Assembly (NCBI GenBank): GCA_026874595.1
Contig: CM049313.1
Location: forward strand, 37,018,159-37,082,158
Length of the DNA stretch: 64,000 bases
Direction of reading: 5' to 3'
Source of the DNA: Sipunculus nudus
Taxonomy: Eukaryota > Annelida > Sipuncula > Golfingiida > Sipunculidae
The notes beneath the pieces were generated by a model that saw nothing but the letters and a program-made list of their open reading frames with translations, did no database searches and was not told the origin of the DNA. The translations under genes and the position numbers were made by a program. This document shows, in pieces, positions 24,719-36,706 of this stretch (its first letter is position 1; every line of letters starts with the position of its first letter).

Positions 24719-25674
24719 GACCCATGGGTCATGACACTCAACCAAATGACATGTTGACAAAATGTCCTTGCAGAGGCAACTAATGAAGATAATGTAGGTA
24801 TGTGGCATCATCATTCATGAATATAAACTTATGATCATCAAGACCCATAAGCACTCCAAATTTAATGACAATCAATTCAGCGTTCCTAAGGAATTTGTGT
24901 ACACAGCAATTTGTGTGTATTTTGCATTATTTCTTAAATTATGCCCCATAATTTGGAGAATATATTATAGGTCACAGTGACCATATTTCATGCTTATGAG
25001 GAGAGCTTTTGAGGAACTTTCAATGTTAGATAGAAGAATCTAGGTGCAATGGTTATAATTTGTGCCCTGCTTTGATATCAAATTTTCAATTATTCTTGGG
25101 AGGGAGGGGGGGGGGGGGGGAACGGTTATAAACCCCATAGCTCAGAGAATATGGGTAACAGAGACCTTGTTTCAGGTTTCCAAGGAGACTTCTCATGGAC
25201 CTCCCTGGGTGTCAAGTTTCTAGGACTACTGGTTGAGATTCATGTCCTATTAACAGACAACCACGTCTTTAAAGGTGTCAAAAATAGAGAAAAAATATGT
25301 GTTAAAATTAATAAAAAAAATTAAGGCAGCACCACCCCTCTGCAGGAACTGATAAAATACTCCTTGATCAATATGCATGCAAAGAATCCTGGTGATCATG
25401 CATGAGTTGTTCGGATACTGGAGCTTTTGTATCAAATTTTTAATAATTCTTGGGGTAATTCTGAGCCAGATAGCTTGGAGGATATGGGTAACAGAGACCT
25501 AATTTTAGGATTCCCAGGGGAATTTTTATGGACCTTCCTGCATGACAAATTAGAAGATTACAGGTCAAGCGGTTAAGATTTGTGCCACGTTAATGGACGG
25601 ACAAACAGAATGACAGATGGACAAAGAGTGGTCGCAATATCTCAGATGACCTTAAGTCTGCAAAGCTAAAAATA
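24719..25674 (-). mobile_element. family B element
   Basis: The left end is CAAGTGACCCATGGGTCATG. The middle has about two ~345-bp modules (GTAACAGAGACCTTGTTTC; TTGTGCCCTG), one interrupted by a G17 run near 25,110. The right end has GGACGGACAAACAGAATG, then CTCAGATGACCTTAAGTCTG, a decayed hairpin, and GCTAAAAA. No ORF. Confidence 0.6.
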
Positions 25675-25887
25675 TGTTTTTCAACACTGGAGTTATACAT
25701 CAGGAAAAAAAATTGACGGACATAAAGAAAGAAGAACAGATGAACAAACAGGGTGCTTAATATAGGGCACTTGCTTATTCAAGCAGGGCCCTAATAAACA
25801 TAAACACACAAGGTTTCAGGACACAGATGAAACCACAGTTGTAAATCTGATAGTATAATATAATTTGACAGTCTCAAAATAAAAGGA

Positions 25888-25960
25888 AACAAGGGACCCA
25901 TGGGTCACTGTGCTCAGCTGAAGTTGACCTTGAAGGTAAAAATCTAAAATTGTATCAAAT
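25888..25960 (-). mobile_element. solo family B left terminus
   Basis: CAAGGGACCCATGGGTCACT is followed by GCTCAGCTGAAGTTGACC, a good match to the family B left end. No right end was found in the following 4 kb. Confidence 0.45.
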
Positions 25961-27050
25961 GGAGATAAAGTGTAAGAGGAAGAGGTTATTAAGGCCATGG
26001 TTGGTTTATATGATTAGCTTGTATTGATGAGCAAGAAATTGTTGCAAATAATATTTTCTTGATCTTACCAAGTGTTTTCTAATGGTGAAACTGAAGCATG
26101 AGAGCAGTTTGTGAACAAATGATCTGTACTATTACCATGATCATTAGTTGGCTTTTTGATTAACTGGTGACATTTCAGTAGTTTATACATCTGTTCAATT
26201 GAATCTATTTTTTTGTAAAATATATATTATTAAATATATATGTATTTTTTTATGAAATGTATACAGTTGAAATATAACTAATTAACATCATAAAACAAGG
26301 CAAACAAAGCCTGATCTCGAATTCTGCCGAGGCAGGAAAATAATGAACAAATGTTTGTATTTAATCCTCATTCTTTTATCACATCAATTTTTTTTTTAAT
26401 TTAAGTTTATAATTCTAAAAATTCCAATATAACATATATATCTGAATATAAAAGTTGATTCATAATTCTCAATTGCATCATCATAAATCTCAATCTTGTC
26501 AGATAACACCACATCGTGCATACAAATGTTTATTTATTTTTTACCACAAAAATATATCTTTTAAATCTGCAAAACAATAAATATCTAAAAATAATACTTG
26601 ATTTAGATTTCACAATTTTTAATTGTGTCTTTATTTATCCATAATGTGCTTCATATTTTATAAATTTAAGCATACTGATGGGTTCAATTATATTTGTTAA
26701 AATCATTTAAAAGAAAACTGATTTCTTTAAAACATGCTACATTACACAATATTGCATCTTCTGGATTACACCTTGAAATACTTTTTCACGGAAAGTTTTT
26801 GCATATGGGAGTGAAACAGCATTATAATTAAGGAGATACAGTGAAAACAATAACAATTTCTGCATAACACTTGGTGGATTGGGCAGGGGGGGGAGGATGG
26901 GGTGATTGAGGTGGTGATATGAGAATAACTGTCACAGCATTTAAGGTACTGATTTTATTTTTATGCTTATAACTTAAAAATTTACAAAATTCAGATCTAA
27001 TTTTGGGTAAACAATTGAATCTTAATTAAACATAGGTATATACACTTACA
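25961..27050. other. AT-rich, no recognisable feature
   Basis: Very AT-rich, with a short purine tract GGCAGGGGGGGGAGGATGGGG near 26,885 interrupting it. No gene recognised. Confidence 0.6.
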
Positions 27051-27119
27051 AAAGTGTGTAACGTAATGGAACAAACCTTTTACAGGCTCATGCATATTTA
27101 TTTAGGTTGCATGAATACA

Positions 27120-27450
27120 ATGACCTGGTTGTTGCGCATGCGCAGATGTTTCTGGGTCGCTACCACTATTACCAAAACAATAGCTTCACGTGGTGTTTTC
27201 CACGTATCTGTCAACACATCGTATCGGATTCATTCTCGTTTGTTTTTCTGCCGGGATTTATTATGTCCAAGTATTGTTGATCATACTTCCTGCACCATCT
27301 CGGGTACGTAGAGCAAGGGATTATCAGTGATCAAGCGGGTACAACTACAAGTGCAGAGAGGGGAACGTGCATGGAATCAGACACCTGTCTGAGGCGAAAA
27401 CGCGGGACCAGTGTGCCGGCTTGCTGTCACTCTCAGACCTGGTTCCAAAG
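27120..27450 (+). promoter_or_regulatory. CpG-containing patch with NRF-1-type palindrome
   Basis: Within strongly AT-rich DNA this patch is rich in CpG and contains a perfect NRF-1 consensus TGCGCATGCGCA at 27133-27144 and a CACGTG E-box at 27187-27192. Such motifs mark proximal promoters of housekeeping genes in animals. A possible first exon follows but no protein is recognisable; several GT sites could be splice donors. Direction of transcription is unknown and plus is only a guess. Confidence 0.3.
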
Positions 27451-28180
27451 ATTTACACTGAAGATAATTTTGAGTTTGGTTCTGGATTTTCTTAACAGTT
27501 GGTTTATTCAAATTTGTGTGTCAGTGATAAAACCATTAGCACAACCCTCGTACCTACTTCCACTCAGTGCCTTCAGTTATAAATATTTTATGAGCCATGG
27601 GCAACTCCCCCCCCCCCCCCCATAATAATAAATTGTTAAACAAGTGTGCTCCATGCAATTATTTTTTATTTAATGATATTTTAACTCAACTTATTCTGAG
27701 TACTCAAAATAAAGTTATCAGTTGTGTTGTCAAAAAGCTGTGTAACCAGAGTTTCCTTGAATATTAATTTGTTAATTTAAATTAATATAATATTTAAGTC
27801 TGTCATGACCTTACTTTTCCACTAATAAATAATTAAGCCATAAAAAATAAAATAAGTGAATCCCAAAGGAAAATGATTTGCAGTATTTAGACCAATAGGT
27901 AATAAGACAGGGATAACATTATATGTGCCTAGAATGTTAAGACAATATTTCAGCTTGTGCAACCTGTGAATCACAGGACATAAAGATACCAGATGATTGA
28001 ACTTTGAATGTATGGTTGATTTTGTTAATACATATTTTATCAAATGTTAAAAGACCAAAGTGTTTCTTGTGTGATTAATGTATAAAACAAAACTGCATGA
28101 CAACAAATTTGCCAACATTGATAAGGATGTGGATACTTCTTTGTACACTTAAAATTACCTGAAATGTGTTTGTATTTGTT

Positions 28181-28229
<49 letters not shown>

Positions 28230-29939
28230 TGTTTATTTGAATACATAGACAAATGTATGAAATGCCTTATTATGAGTTGTGTAGTATAGGTAGTAATGTG
28301 TACAGCAAAGGTTAAGCCTGTCTTTGTTTGCAGTTCATGCTTTTCAAAATTAAATTAGGTGGTCCCAGGGCAAAGCTAGTCAAATAAATGTACATTGTCA
28401 GCCTTAATGTAGGTTCAAAGCCATTTCAGATCAATATAGTAGACACCACATTTTATGACATTCACATGGTAACTAATCATACACATACAGAGGCAAAAGG
28501 AAGATTGTGCAACACATGTGATTAAAAGACAGTAGAACATGAGATTAAACAAAATAATGATAATTTTATTGTACATATATTCTAGAGAACAAGTTCTATA
28601 GTATAGAATGGTCACATACACATAAACTTACCAGTTGTTTTTAATAAATATAAAATGTTCATGAAAATTCATATCACTGAATGAAATATATATTACACTA
28701 AAATATATTAGGGAATGCTTAACGAAATAGTAATTTTTTTTAACAAACCTGGAACTGTGAAAGCTGAGGGTTTACTGGTCATATGAACATTTAGACAGTG
28801 GATTACATCACTGAAAAAGGATAATTTTCTTTGTTCCAATGATCCTAATGCACTCCCAGGCAAACCCATTTCTTATGTATAAGTTTTTTAATTTCTGCAG
28901 ATGGGTTAAAAACTGACATTAGCTAAAATTGGCATATATGTATACACCATGTATTGAAAGATTTCTCTTTGATTATTTTCATACATGATATGCAACACTT
29001 TCTTTTTTAGTATATAACACTATAGTCAAAAGATTGAAATGATATGCCATTAGCAAATTTATATTGCCCCTGACATCATTGTTCAATGTCACCAAAAAAA
29101 TGAACATTAAGGGATTAACAGTCAGTACTAAGTAATGTCATCAGTTCAAACTTCTCCCTCAAATGAAGATGATTTATGCTGATATGTTTGCTGCCAGCTC
29201 GACAATGTAGATTCTGTTTTAAGGCAAAATCCATATCCAAACAAGACTTTTTTCTAAAAAGAAAGTAACAAACACATTGTGTATTCATTGAACAAAAAAT
29301 TCATTAATTGCATGAATAATCTTAAAATGAATAACAACGATCTTTAATTTCTGATGACTTTGAAAAAACATATTCACTTTTAAAAATCAAAACAAAAAAG
29401 TGGGACGATAACATAAAATTAAATTAAAAAATATACCTTCACAATTTTTCTTTCAGTCAAACAATATAGGTAAACCATAAATTATATTAATATGAGAAAA
29501 GAAGTGATGTTCTAGATAACTCGGTAATGGGCCTTCCCTCATATATAAATTTTGCTTTAAAATTTTAACTGGAACTATTAACTGAAAATACAAGTATACA
29601 TTATTACAACATTTTCACAGATTTGAATGAAACAAAGAAATAAAGTATAAAAATAAAATATGATAATAATTTCAATATATGGTAGAAGGGCACAGGTGAA
29701 ACTGTAGCACTGAAGTGGAGCACCCAGAACTGACGCTATAATAATATATTTGTCCAATAAAATATAAACAGTAATTAAGTTAAATTGTTATTGTTGTCTT
29801 TGAGCTATTCCATATATTATATCATTACCATAAATACAAGAAATATATGGGGAAATTGGTTTGTTTATGTTTTTTTAAGGAATATTAAACGGGATTGAAC
29901 GGGTTGTCGGTCAAGTATCCTGCATAATTTTGAACTTGA
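27451..29939. other. AT-rich, no gene recognised
   Basis: Holds a C14 run at ~27,607 and the TA microsatellite listed separately. ORFs are short and of AT-rich artefact type. Confidence 0.55.
28182..28228. repeat. (TA)n microsatellite
   Basis: An uninterrupted TA run of about 23 repeats. It creates a false minus-strand ORF of alternating Ile-Tyr. Confidence 0.97.
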
Positions 29940-30260
29940 AAACATACTCGACAGCTTACACCCGCCGGAGGTCACCGGAAAGAAACACTTACCGCTGAAA
30001 TGGTCCTGTCAACAGATGGTGTATCGTGATTATATGAGCAGTCATTCACGCTAATTGACGATCAAAACCGGGGCTTTTCCTTAATTGTGTCCATTTTTGG
30101 ACATCCCTGCCGTGTCATTTTGTTTACCTGAGCTCCCAGTCGTGTCAGCTGTGACTGCCCGCGCTGTTATCACACGTGACTGCCACAAATCAAGTAAACA
30201 ACTGATGAAGCGGTCGCCTGGAGTAATACCACGTGAGGCCGCCAGGGGTCGGGGTTATCC
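29940..30260. promoter_or_regulatory. CpG-containing patch with two CACGTG boxes
   Basis: A second local rise in GC and CpG, with CACGTG at 30173-30178 and 30230-30235. No TATA box or coding exon is evident. It could be a promoter or simply a GC-richer repeat fragment. Confidence 0.2.
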
Positions 30261-30309
30261 GTAACTAGGCCTCATTATGCAACTGGGTTTGTCCTAAGGG
30301 AATTTGTAT

Positions 30310-30614
30310 GTGATATACTTGGGAAAATAGATGAGTGGTTTTGATATTAGGCAGTCCTGTAGTTTGAAAACAGGATTTACCAAAAAATTGAGGTTTTTCG
30401 TTAATTTCTTAAAGGAACGAAGTCACAAAGACCCAGTTTTCGGCTTGGTAGGAGATCTTGGGGACATCTTACAATATGCCAAATTTTGGATTCCTAGTAT
30501 AGGTCTTACGGTTTCAAAACGTGCCACATCTACGGACGGACAGACAGACGGACGGACGATGGACAATGGACCACGACTATAGCTCAGATGACTTATAGTC
30601 AGCTGAGCTAAAAA
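30310..30614 (-). mobile_element. family B right-end fragment
   Basis: Ends with ACGGACGGACAGACAGACGG, then the hairpin CTCAGATGACT-tat-AGTCAGCTGAG (one mismatch in the stem) and CTAAAAA. The left terminus is missing. ORFs here read the GACGGACAGACGG tract and are not genes. Confidence 0.6.
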
Positions 30615-30621
30615 TGTATCA

Positions 30622-30842
30622 AAGATAAAAAAAAATACAGGTGGCGCCACCAGTCTTCAGGAACTGAAGAACCTGATCATAATCAATAAACACATATTTG
30701 GTTTCAAGACACTGGATCAACCACAGCTGAGAGACTGACATAACTGTGTCATTTGATGGCTACAAAACCCTGACACCCGGACGGATGATGGACAAAGCAC
30801 CATCCCTATACCTCAGTTGACTTTCAGTCAGCTGAGCTAAAA
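30622..30842 (-). mobile_element. second family B right-end fragment
   Basis: Begins inside a module with an exact GGTGGCGCCACC at 30640 and ends CTCAGTTGACTTTCAGTCAG, CTGAGCTAAAA. It directly follows the preceding fragment, suggesting a head-to-tail pair or an internal deletion of a dimer. Confidence 0.6.
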
Positions 30843-32162
30843 GGCAGACTAAAGTCTGGATTCCAGTCCAAGTCACATTTGTTATAATATTAATGAGTTT
30901 GTTCCCTGTGATCAATTGCATTTACTTTTAAATTTAATTATAGTATAGTTTATAACAAGATGAGGTTTTAGTATGAGATGATATACCATAACTATTAATT
31001 ATCAGATTTTACTTAACTGTCACATATACTAACAATAAAACTATGTGATTGTAGTCTTTAAAATTTAGGTAAATGTTAACCAAATGATTATTATTCTACA
31101 GAAAAAATAACATTTTTCTCAATTATGATGGATGTGATCCCAGTAAATAAAAGGAACTGTGACTTATGGGATACAATTTGAACCAGCGGTCTTGCACCTC
31201 AGACAAGTCTTTATTAATAATTTTCTCATCATCAAAAACTTCAGCAGCACACAGTGGGTCCTGTGGCCTTGTTGCTCGACCAAAATAAGTAATTCCAGTG
31301 TTATTTCATTTTGGACCAGTTCATCCAGGGTTGGGACAACATTACTGTTTTTGCCCGGGAAATGATAATGTTTTCTCAGTCTTTGTTGTATGATTAATGG
31401 AGGACGTCCTACCCCCTCTGTATCTAAGCGATGTGGTGTGCAACAGGCTAGATAACATTAAAATTGGCATCATCAGTTTGCGGCAACTAAAAGGCCAAGA
31501 GCCCTGCCCGCAGACTGCCTGGCAACGTGGAAGAACAATATTAGAAATCACAAAGCAAGACCCCGTCTTTGTGACAAGCACAAGAAAAGCTCCGATTTCA
31601 ATTAAATATCTCCTTGGCATTCTCTTGATGAGGTTTGCCATTTTATTAATTTCCCAGCATGCTTAGTTCATAGATACCACTATGAAAGGAGTATCATAAG
31701 GATTTAAAGATAAAATTTATGCTGATTGAAGTCAAAACCCTCTGACATGAAGATTCTGGCAATAACAGCAAAAGTAGTACCTGTACTCATAAGCACCTGT
31801 ATGATCTATTTTCCTTAAATTATACTAATTAATTATGAAAATAAAGAGGATAAGAGGAGCAATGTTTAGTTCAGTTATTCATGCACCTACGTCATTTCTG
31901 ACACCCCTGTCCTTATGTTTATCGCAATAAATTTATATATATTTTGTTCTCACCAAATATTCTGCTTTGTAACCAGGAGGTAACATAGCAGTTGATGTAT
32001 TTTTGCAAGTTTAATAAGTATAAAATAAATGTATTTACTATATGAAAGTTTTAAGAAAATATAACATCTGCTGATATTGTTGTTTGTTTGTTGTCCATAT
32101 GTAACATAGGTCATCATAATGGTCATCTCAATACTAATAAGAGGTTTAATACTATTGTTATG
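30843..32162. other. no recognisable feature
   Basis: AT-rich. Two overlapping ORFs near 31,342-31,666 (89 codons plus, 99 codons minus) show no domain I recognise. Confidence 0.5.
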
Positions 32163-35100
32163 TAATGTCTGGGCTGGGTTATATATACCTGGATAATGTC
32201 TTGGTAGAACTGTTTTGACCTTGATCATGTCCAGGTGGGGCTATACAGACCTGGATCATGCCTGGGTAGGACTGTATTGACCTGGATCATGCCTGGGTAG
32301 GACTGTATAGACCTGGGTCATGCCTGTGTAGGGATGTATAGACCTGGGTCATGCCTGTGTAGGACTGTACAGACCTGGGTCATGCCTGAGTAGGGCTGTA
32401 TAGACCTGGGTCATGTCTTGCTAGGACTGTTTTGACCTGGATCATGTCCAGGTGGGGCTATACAGACATGGGTCATGCCTGATTAGGGCTGTATAGACCT
32501 GGATCATGCATGTGTAGGTACTATATAGACCTTGGTCATGCCTGGGTAGGGTTGTATTGACCTCGGTCATGCCTGTGTAGGGATGTATAGACCTGGGTCA
32601 TGCCTGTGTAGGACTGTACAGACCTGGGTCATGCCTGAGTAGGGCTGTATAGACCTGGGTCATGTCTTGCTACAACTGTTTTGACCTGGATCATGTCAAG
32701 GTGGGGCTATACAGACATGGGTCATGCCTGATTAGGGCTGTATAGACCTAGATCATGCATGTGAAGAACTATATAGACCTGGGTCATGCCTGTGTAGGAC
32801 TATATAGACCTGGATCATGCCTGTGTAGGACTATATATACCTAGGTTATGCCTGATTAGGACTATATAGACCTGGGTCATGCCTGTGTAGGACTGTATAG
32901 ACCTGGGTCATGCCTGGGTAGGACTGAATAGACCTGGGTCATGCCTGTGTAGGTACTATATGGACCTGGGTCATGCCTGGGTAGGGCTGTATAGACTTGG
33001 GTCATGCCTGTGCAGGACTATGTTGACCTGGGTCATGCCTGGGTAGGGCTGTATAGACCTGGGTTATGTCTTGCTAGGACTGTTTTGACCTGGATCATGT
33101 CCAGGTGGGGCTATACAGACATGGGTCATGCCTGATTAGGGCTGTATAGACCTTGATCATGCATGTGTAGGTACTTTATAGACCTGGGTAATGCCTGGGT
33201 AGGGTTGTATTGACCTGGGGCATGCCTGTGTAGGGATGTATAGACCTGGGTCATGCCTGTGTAGGACTGTACAGACCTGGGTCATGCCTGAGTAGGGCTG
33301 TATAGACCTGGGTCATGTCTTGCTAGAACTGTTTTGACCTGGATCATGTCTAGGTGGGGCTATACAGACATGGGTCATGCCTGATTAGGGCTGTATAGAC
33401 TTGGGTCATGCCTGTGCAGGACTATATAGACCTGGGTCATGCCTGGGTAGGGCTGTATAGACCTGGGTCATGCCTGTGTAGGACTGTATAGACCTGGGTC
33501 ATGCCTGTGTAGGTACTATATAGACCTGGGTCATGCCTGTGTAGGTACTATATAGACCTGGGTCATGCCTGGGTAGGGCTGTATAGACCTGGGTCATGCC
33601 TGTGTAGAACTGTATAGACCTGGGTCATGCCTGTGTAGGTACTATTTAGACCTGGGTCATGCCTGGGTAGGGCTGTATAGACCTGGGTCATGCCTGTGTA
33701 GGTACTATATAGACCTAGGTCATGCCTGTGTAGGACTGTTTAGACCTGGGTCATGCCTGTGTAGGACTGTATACACCTAGGTTATTCCTGGACATGGCAG
33801 AATACACCTGGGTAGGGCTGTATATACATGGGTTATGTCTGGGTAGGGCTGAATAGACCTTAGTCATGCCTGGGTATGGCTATTTAGACCTGGGTCATGC
33901 CTAGGTAGGGCTATATACACCTTGGTCCTGCCTGGTCAGGGCTATTTAGACCTAGGTCATGTCTGGGTAGGTACTATATAAACCTGGGTCATGCCTGGGT
34001 AGGGCTGTATAGACCTGGGTCATGCCTGTGTAGGACTGTATACACCTAGGTTATGCCTGGACATGGCAGAATACACCTGGGTAGGGCTGTATATACATGG
34101 GTTATGTCTAGGTAGGGCTATATACACCTTGGTCCTGCCTGGTCAGGGCTATTTAGACCTGGGTCAAGCCTAGGTAGGGCTGTATATAGACCTTGGTCCT
34201 GCCTGGTCAGGGCTATTTAGACCTGGGTCAGGCCTAGGTAGGGCTGTATATAGACCTTGGTCATATGAGCCTGGTCAGGGCTATTTAGACCTGGGTCAAG
34301 CCAAGGTAGGGCTGTATACAGACCTGGATCATGCCTGGGTAGGACTGTATTGACCTGGATCATGCCTGGGTAGGACTGTATAGACCTGGGTCATGCCTGT
34401 GTAGGGATGTATAGACCTGGGTCATGCCTGTGTAGGACTGTACAGACCTGGGTCATGCCTGAGTAGGGCTGTATAGACCTGGGTTATGTCTTGCTAGAAC
34501 TGTTTTGACCTGGATCATGTCCAGGTGGGGCTATACAGACATGGGTCATGCCTGATTAGGGCTGTATAGACCTGGATCATGCCTGTGTAGGTACTATATA
34601 GACCTGGGTCATGCCTGGGTAGGGCTGTATTGACCTGGGTCATGCCTGTGTAGGGATGTATAGACCTGGGTCATGCCTGTGTAGGACTGTACAGACCTGG
34701 GTCATGCCTGAGTAGGGCTGTATAGACCTGGGTCATGTCTTGCTAGAACTGTTTTGACCTGGATAATGTCAAGGTGGGGCTATACAGACATGGGTCATGC
34801 CTGATTAGGGCTGTATAGACCTGGATCATGCATGTGTAGGACTATATAGACCTGGGTCATGCCTGTGTAGGACTATATAGACCTGGGTCATGCCTGTGTA
34901 GGACTATATAGACCTAGGTCATGCCTGATTAGGACTATATAGACCTGGGTCATGCCTGTGTAGGACTGTATAGACCTGGGTCATGCCTGGGTAGGACTGA
35001 ATAGACCTAGGTCATGCCTGTGTAGGACTGCATAGACCTGGGTCATGCCTGTGTAGGTACTATATAGACCTGGGTCATGCCTGGGTAGGGCTGTAGGGAT

Positions 35101-36480
35101 TTGGGTCATGCCTGAATAGGGCTATATAGACCTTAGGCCTGGGTAGGGCTGTTTAGACCTGGGTCATGCCTGTGTAGAACTGTATAGACCTGGGTCATGC
35201 CTGTGTAGGAACTATTTAGACCTGGGTCATGCCTGTGTAGGTACTATATAGACCTGGGTCATGCCTGGGTAGGGCTGTATAGACCTGGGTCATGCCTGTG
35301 TAGGTACTATTTAGACCTGGGTCATGCCTGTGTAGGTACTATATAGACCTGGGTCATGCCTGGGTAGGGCTGTATAGACCTGGGTCATGCCTGTGTAGGT
35401 ACTATATAGACCTAGGTCATGCCTGTGTAGGACTGTTTAGACCTGGGTCATGCCTGTGTAGGACTGTATACACCTAGGTTATTCCTGGACATGGCAGAAT
35501 ACACCTGGGTAGGGCTGTATATACATGGGTTATGTCTGGGTAGGGCTGAATAGACCTTAGTCATGCCTGGGTATGGCTATTTAGACCTGGGTCATGCCCA
35601 GGTAGGGCTATATACACCTTGGTCCTGCCTTGTCAGGGCTATTTAGACCTAGGTCATGTCTTGGTAGGTACTATATAAACCTGGGTCATGCCTGGGTAGG
35701 GCTGTATAGACCTGGGTCATGCCTGTGTAGGACTGTATACACCTAGGTTATGCCTGGACATGGCAGAATACACCTGGGTAGGGCTGTATATACATGGGTT
35801 ATGTCTAGGTAGGGCTATATACACCTTGGTCCTGCCTGGTCAGGGCTATTTAGACCTGGGTCAAGCCTAGGTAGGTCTGTATATAGACCTTGGTCCTGCC
35901 TGGTCAGGGCTATTTAGACCTGGGTCAGGCCTAGGTAGGGCTGTATATAGACCTTGGTCATATGAGCCTGGTCAGGGCTATTTAGACCTGGGTCAAGCCA
36001 AGGTAGGGCTGTATATAGACCTGGATCATGCCTGGGTAGGACTGTATTGACCTGGGTCAAGCCTAGGTAGGGCTGTATATAGACCTTGGTCATGCCTGGG
36101 TAGGGCTATTTAGACCTGTTTCAAGCCTAGGTAGGGCTGTATATAGACCTTGGTCATGCCTGGGTAGGGTTAATTTAGACCTGGGTCAAGCCTTGGTAGG
36201 GCAGTATATAGACCTTGGTCATGCCTGGGTAGGGCTATTTAGACCTGGGTCAAGCCTAGGCAGGGCTGTATATAGACCTTGGTCATGCCTGGGTAGGGCT
36301 ATTTAGACCTGGGTCAAGCCTAGGTAGGGCAGTATATAGACCTTGGTCATGTCTGGGTAGGGCTATTTAGACCTGGGTCAAGCCTAGGTAGGGCTGTATA
36401 TAGACCTTGGTCATGCCTGGGTAGGGCTATTTAGACCTGGGTCATGCCTGCATTGGTAGGGCTGTACGATCCTGGGTCAC
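32163..36480. repeat. 31-bp minisatellite with kilobase-scale internal duplications
   Basis: About 137 copies of a unit near GACCTGGGTCATGCCTGTGT followed by AGGACTGTATA, with length variants from TACTATATA and GTATATAGACC. Rare variants allow segments to be matched. The block with TTATTCCTGGACATGGCAG at 33781 recurs at 35478 (offset 1697); CCTGGGTAGGACTGTATTGA at 34333 recurs at 36031 (offset 1698) and also matches 32261 (offset 2072). The TTGCTA..ACTGTTTTGACC landmark recurs near 32412, 32665, 33068, 33318, 34487 and 34738. So the array grew by nested duplications of roughly 0.25, 0.65 and 1.7-2.1 kb. Unit variety drops in the last ~450 bases, where a two-unit dimer repeats. Confidence 0.97.
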
Positions 36481-36704
36481 CACTGGGTAAGGATAAAAAT
36501 TTTAAACCTCTGATGATAAATATGTATATTAAATAAAATATATAGCAAATTAATCAGATATTGCAATGTAATAAATACTGTTTTGCTATATTTCATATCA
36601 AAATTCATAATATGTTATTTATATAGGGAGAGTATTACCCCACTGTGACTTGATCACCTCCAATGAAATACTGCAATGTACTATACACTGTTTATTTATA
36701 TATA
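36481..36704. other. AT-rich spacer
   Basis: Short AT-rich sequence between the minisatellite and the TIR element; nothing recognised. Confidence 0.6.
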
Positions 36705-36706
36705 TA

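Noticed and set aside
28040-28252. Minus-strand ORF with an Ile-Tyr run
   Set aside because: Translation of the TA microsatellite.
31342-31666. Overlapping 89- and 99-codon ORFs
   Set aside because: Antisense to each other, with no domain or conserved pattern visible.
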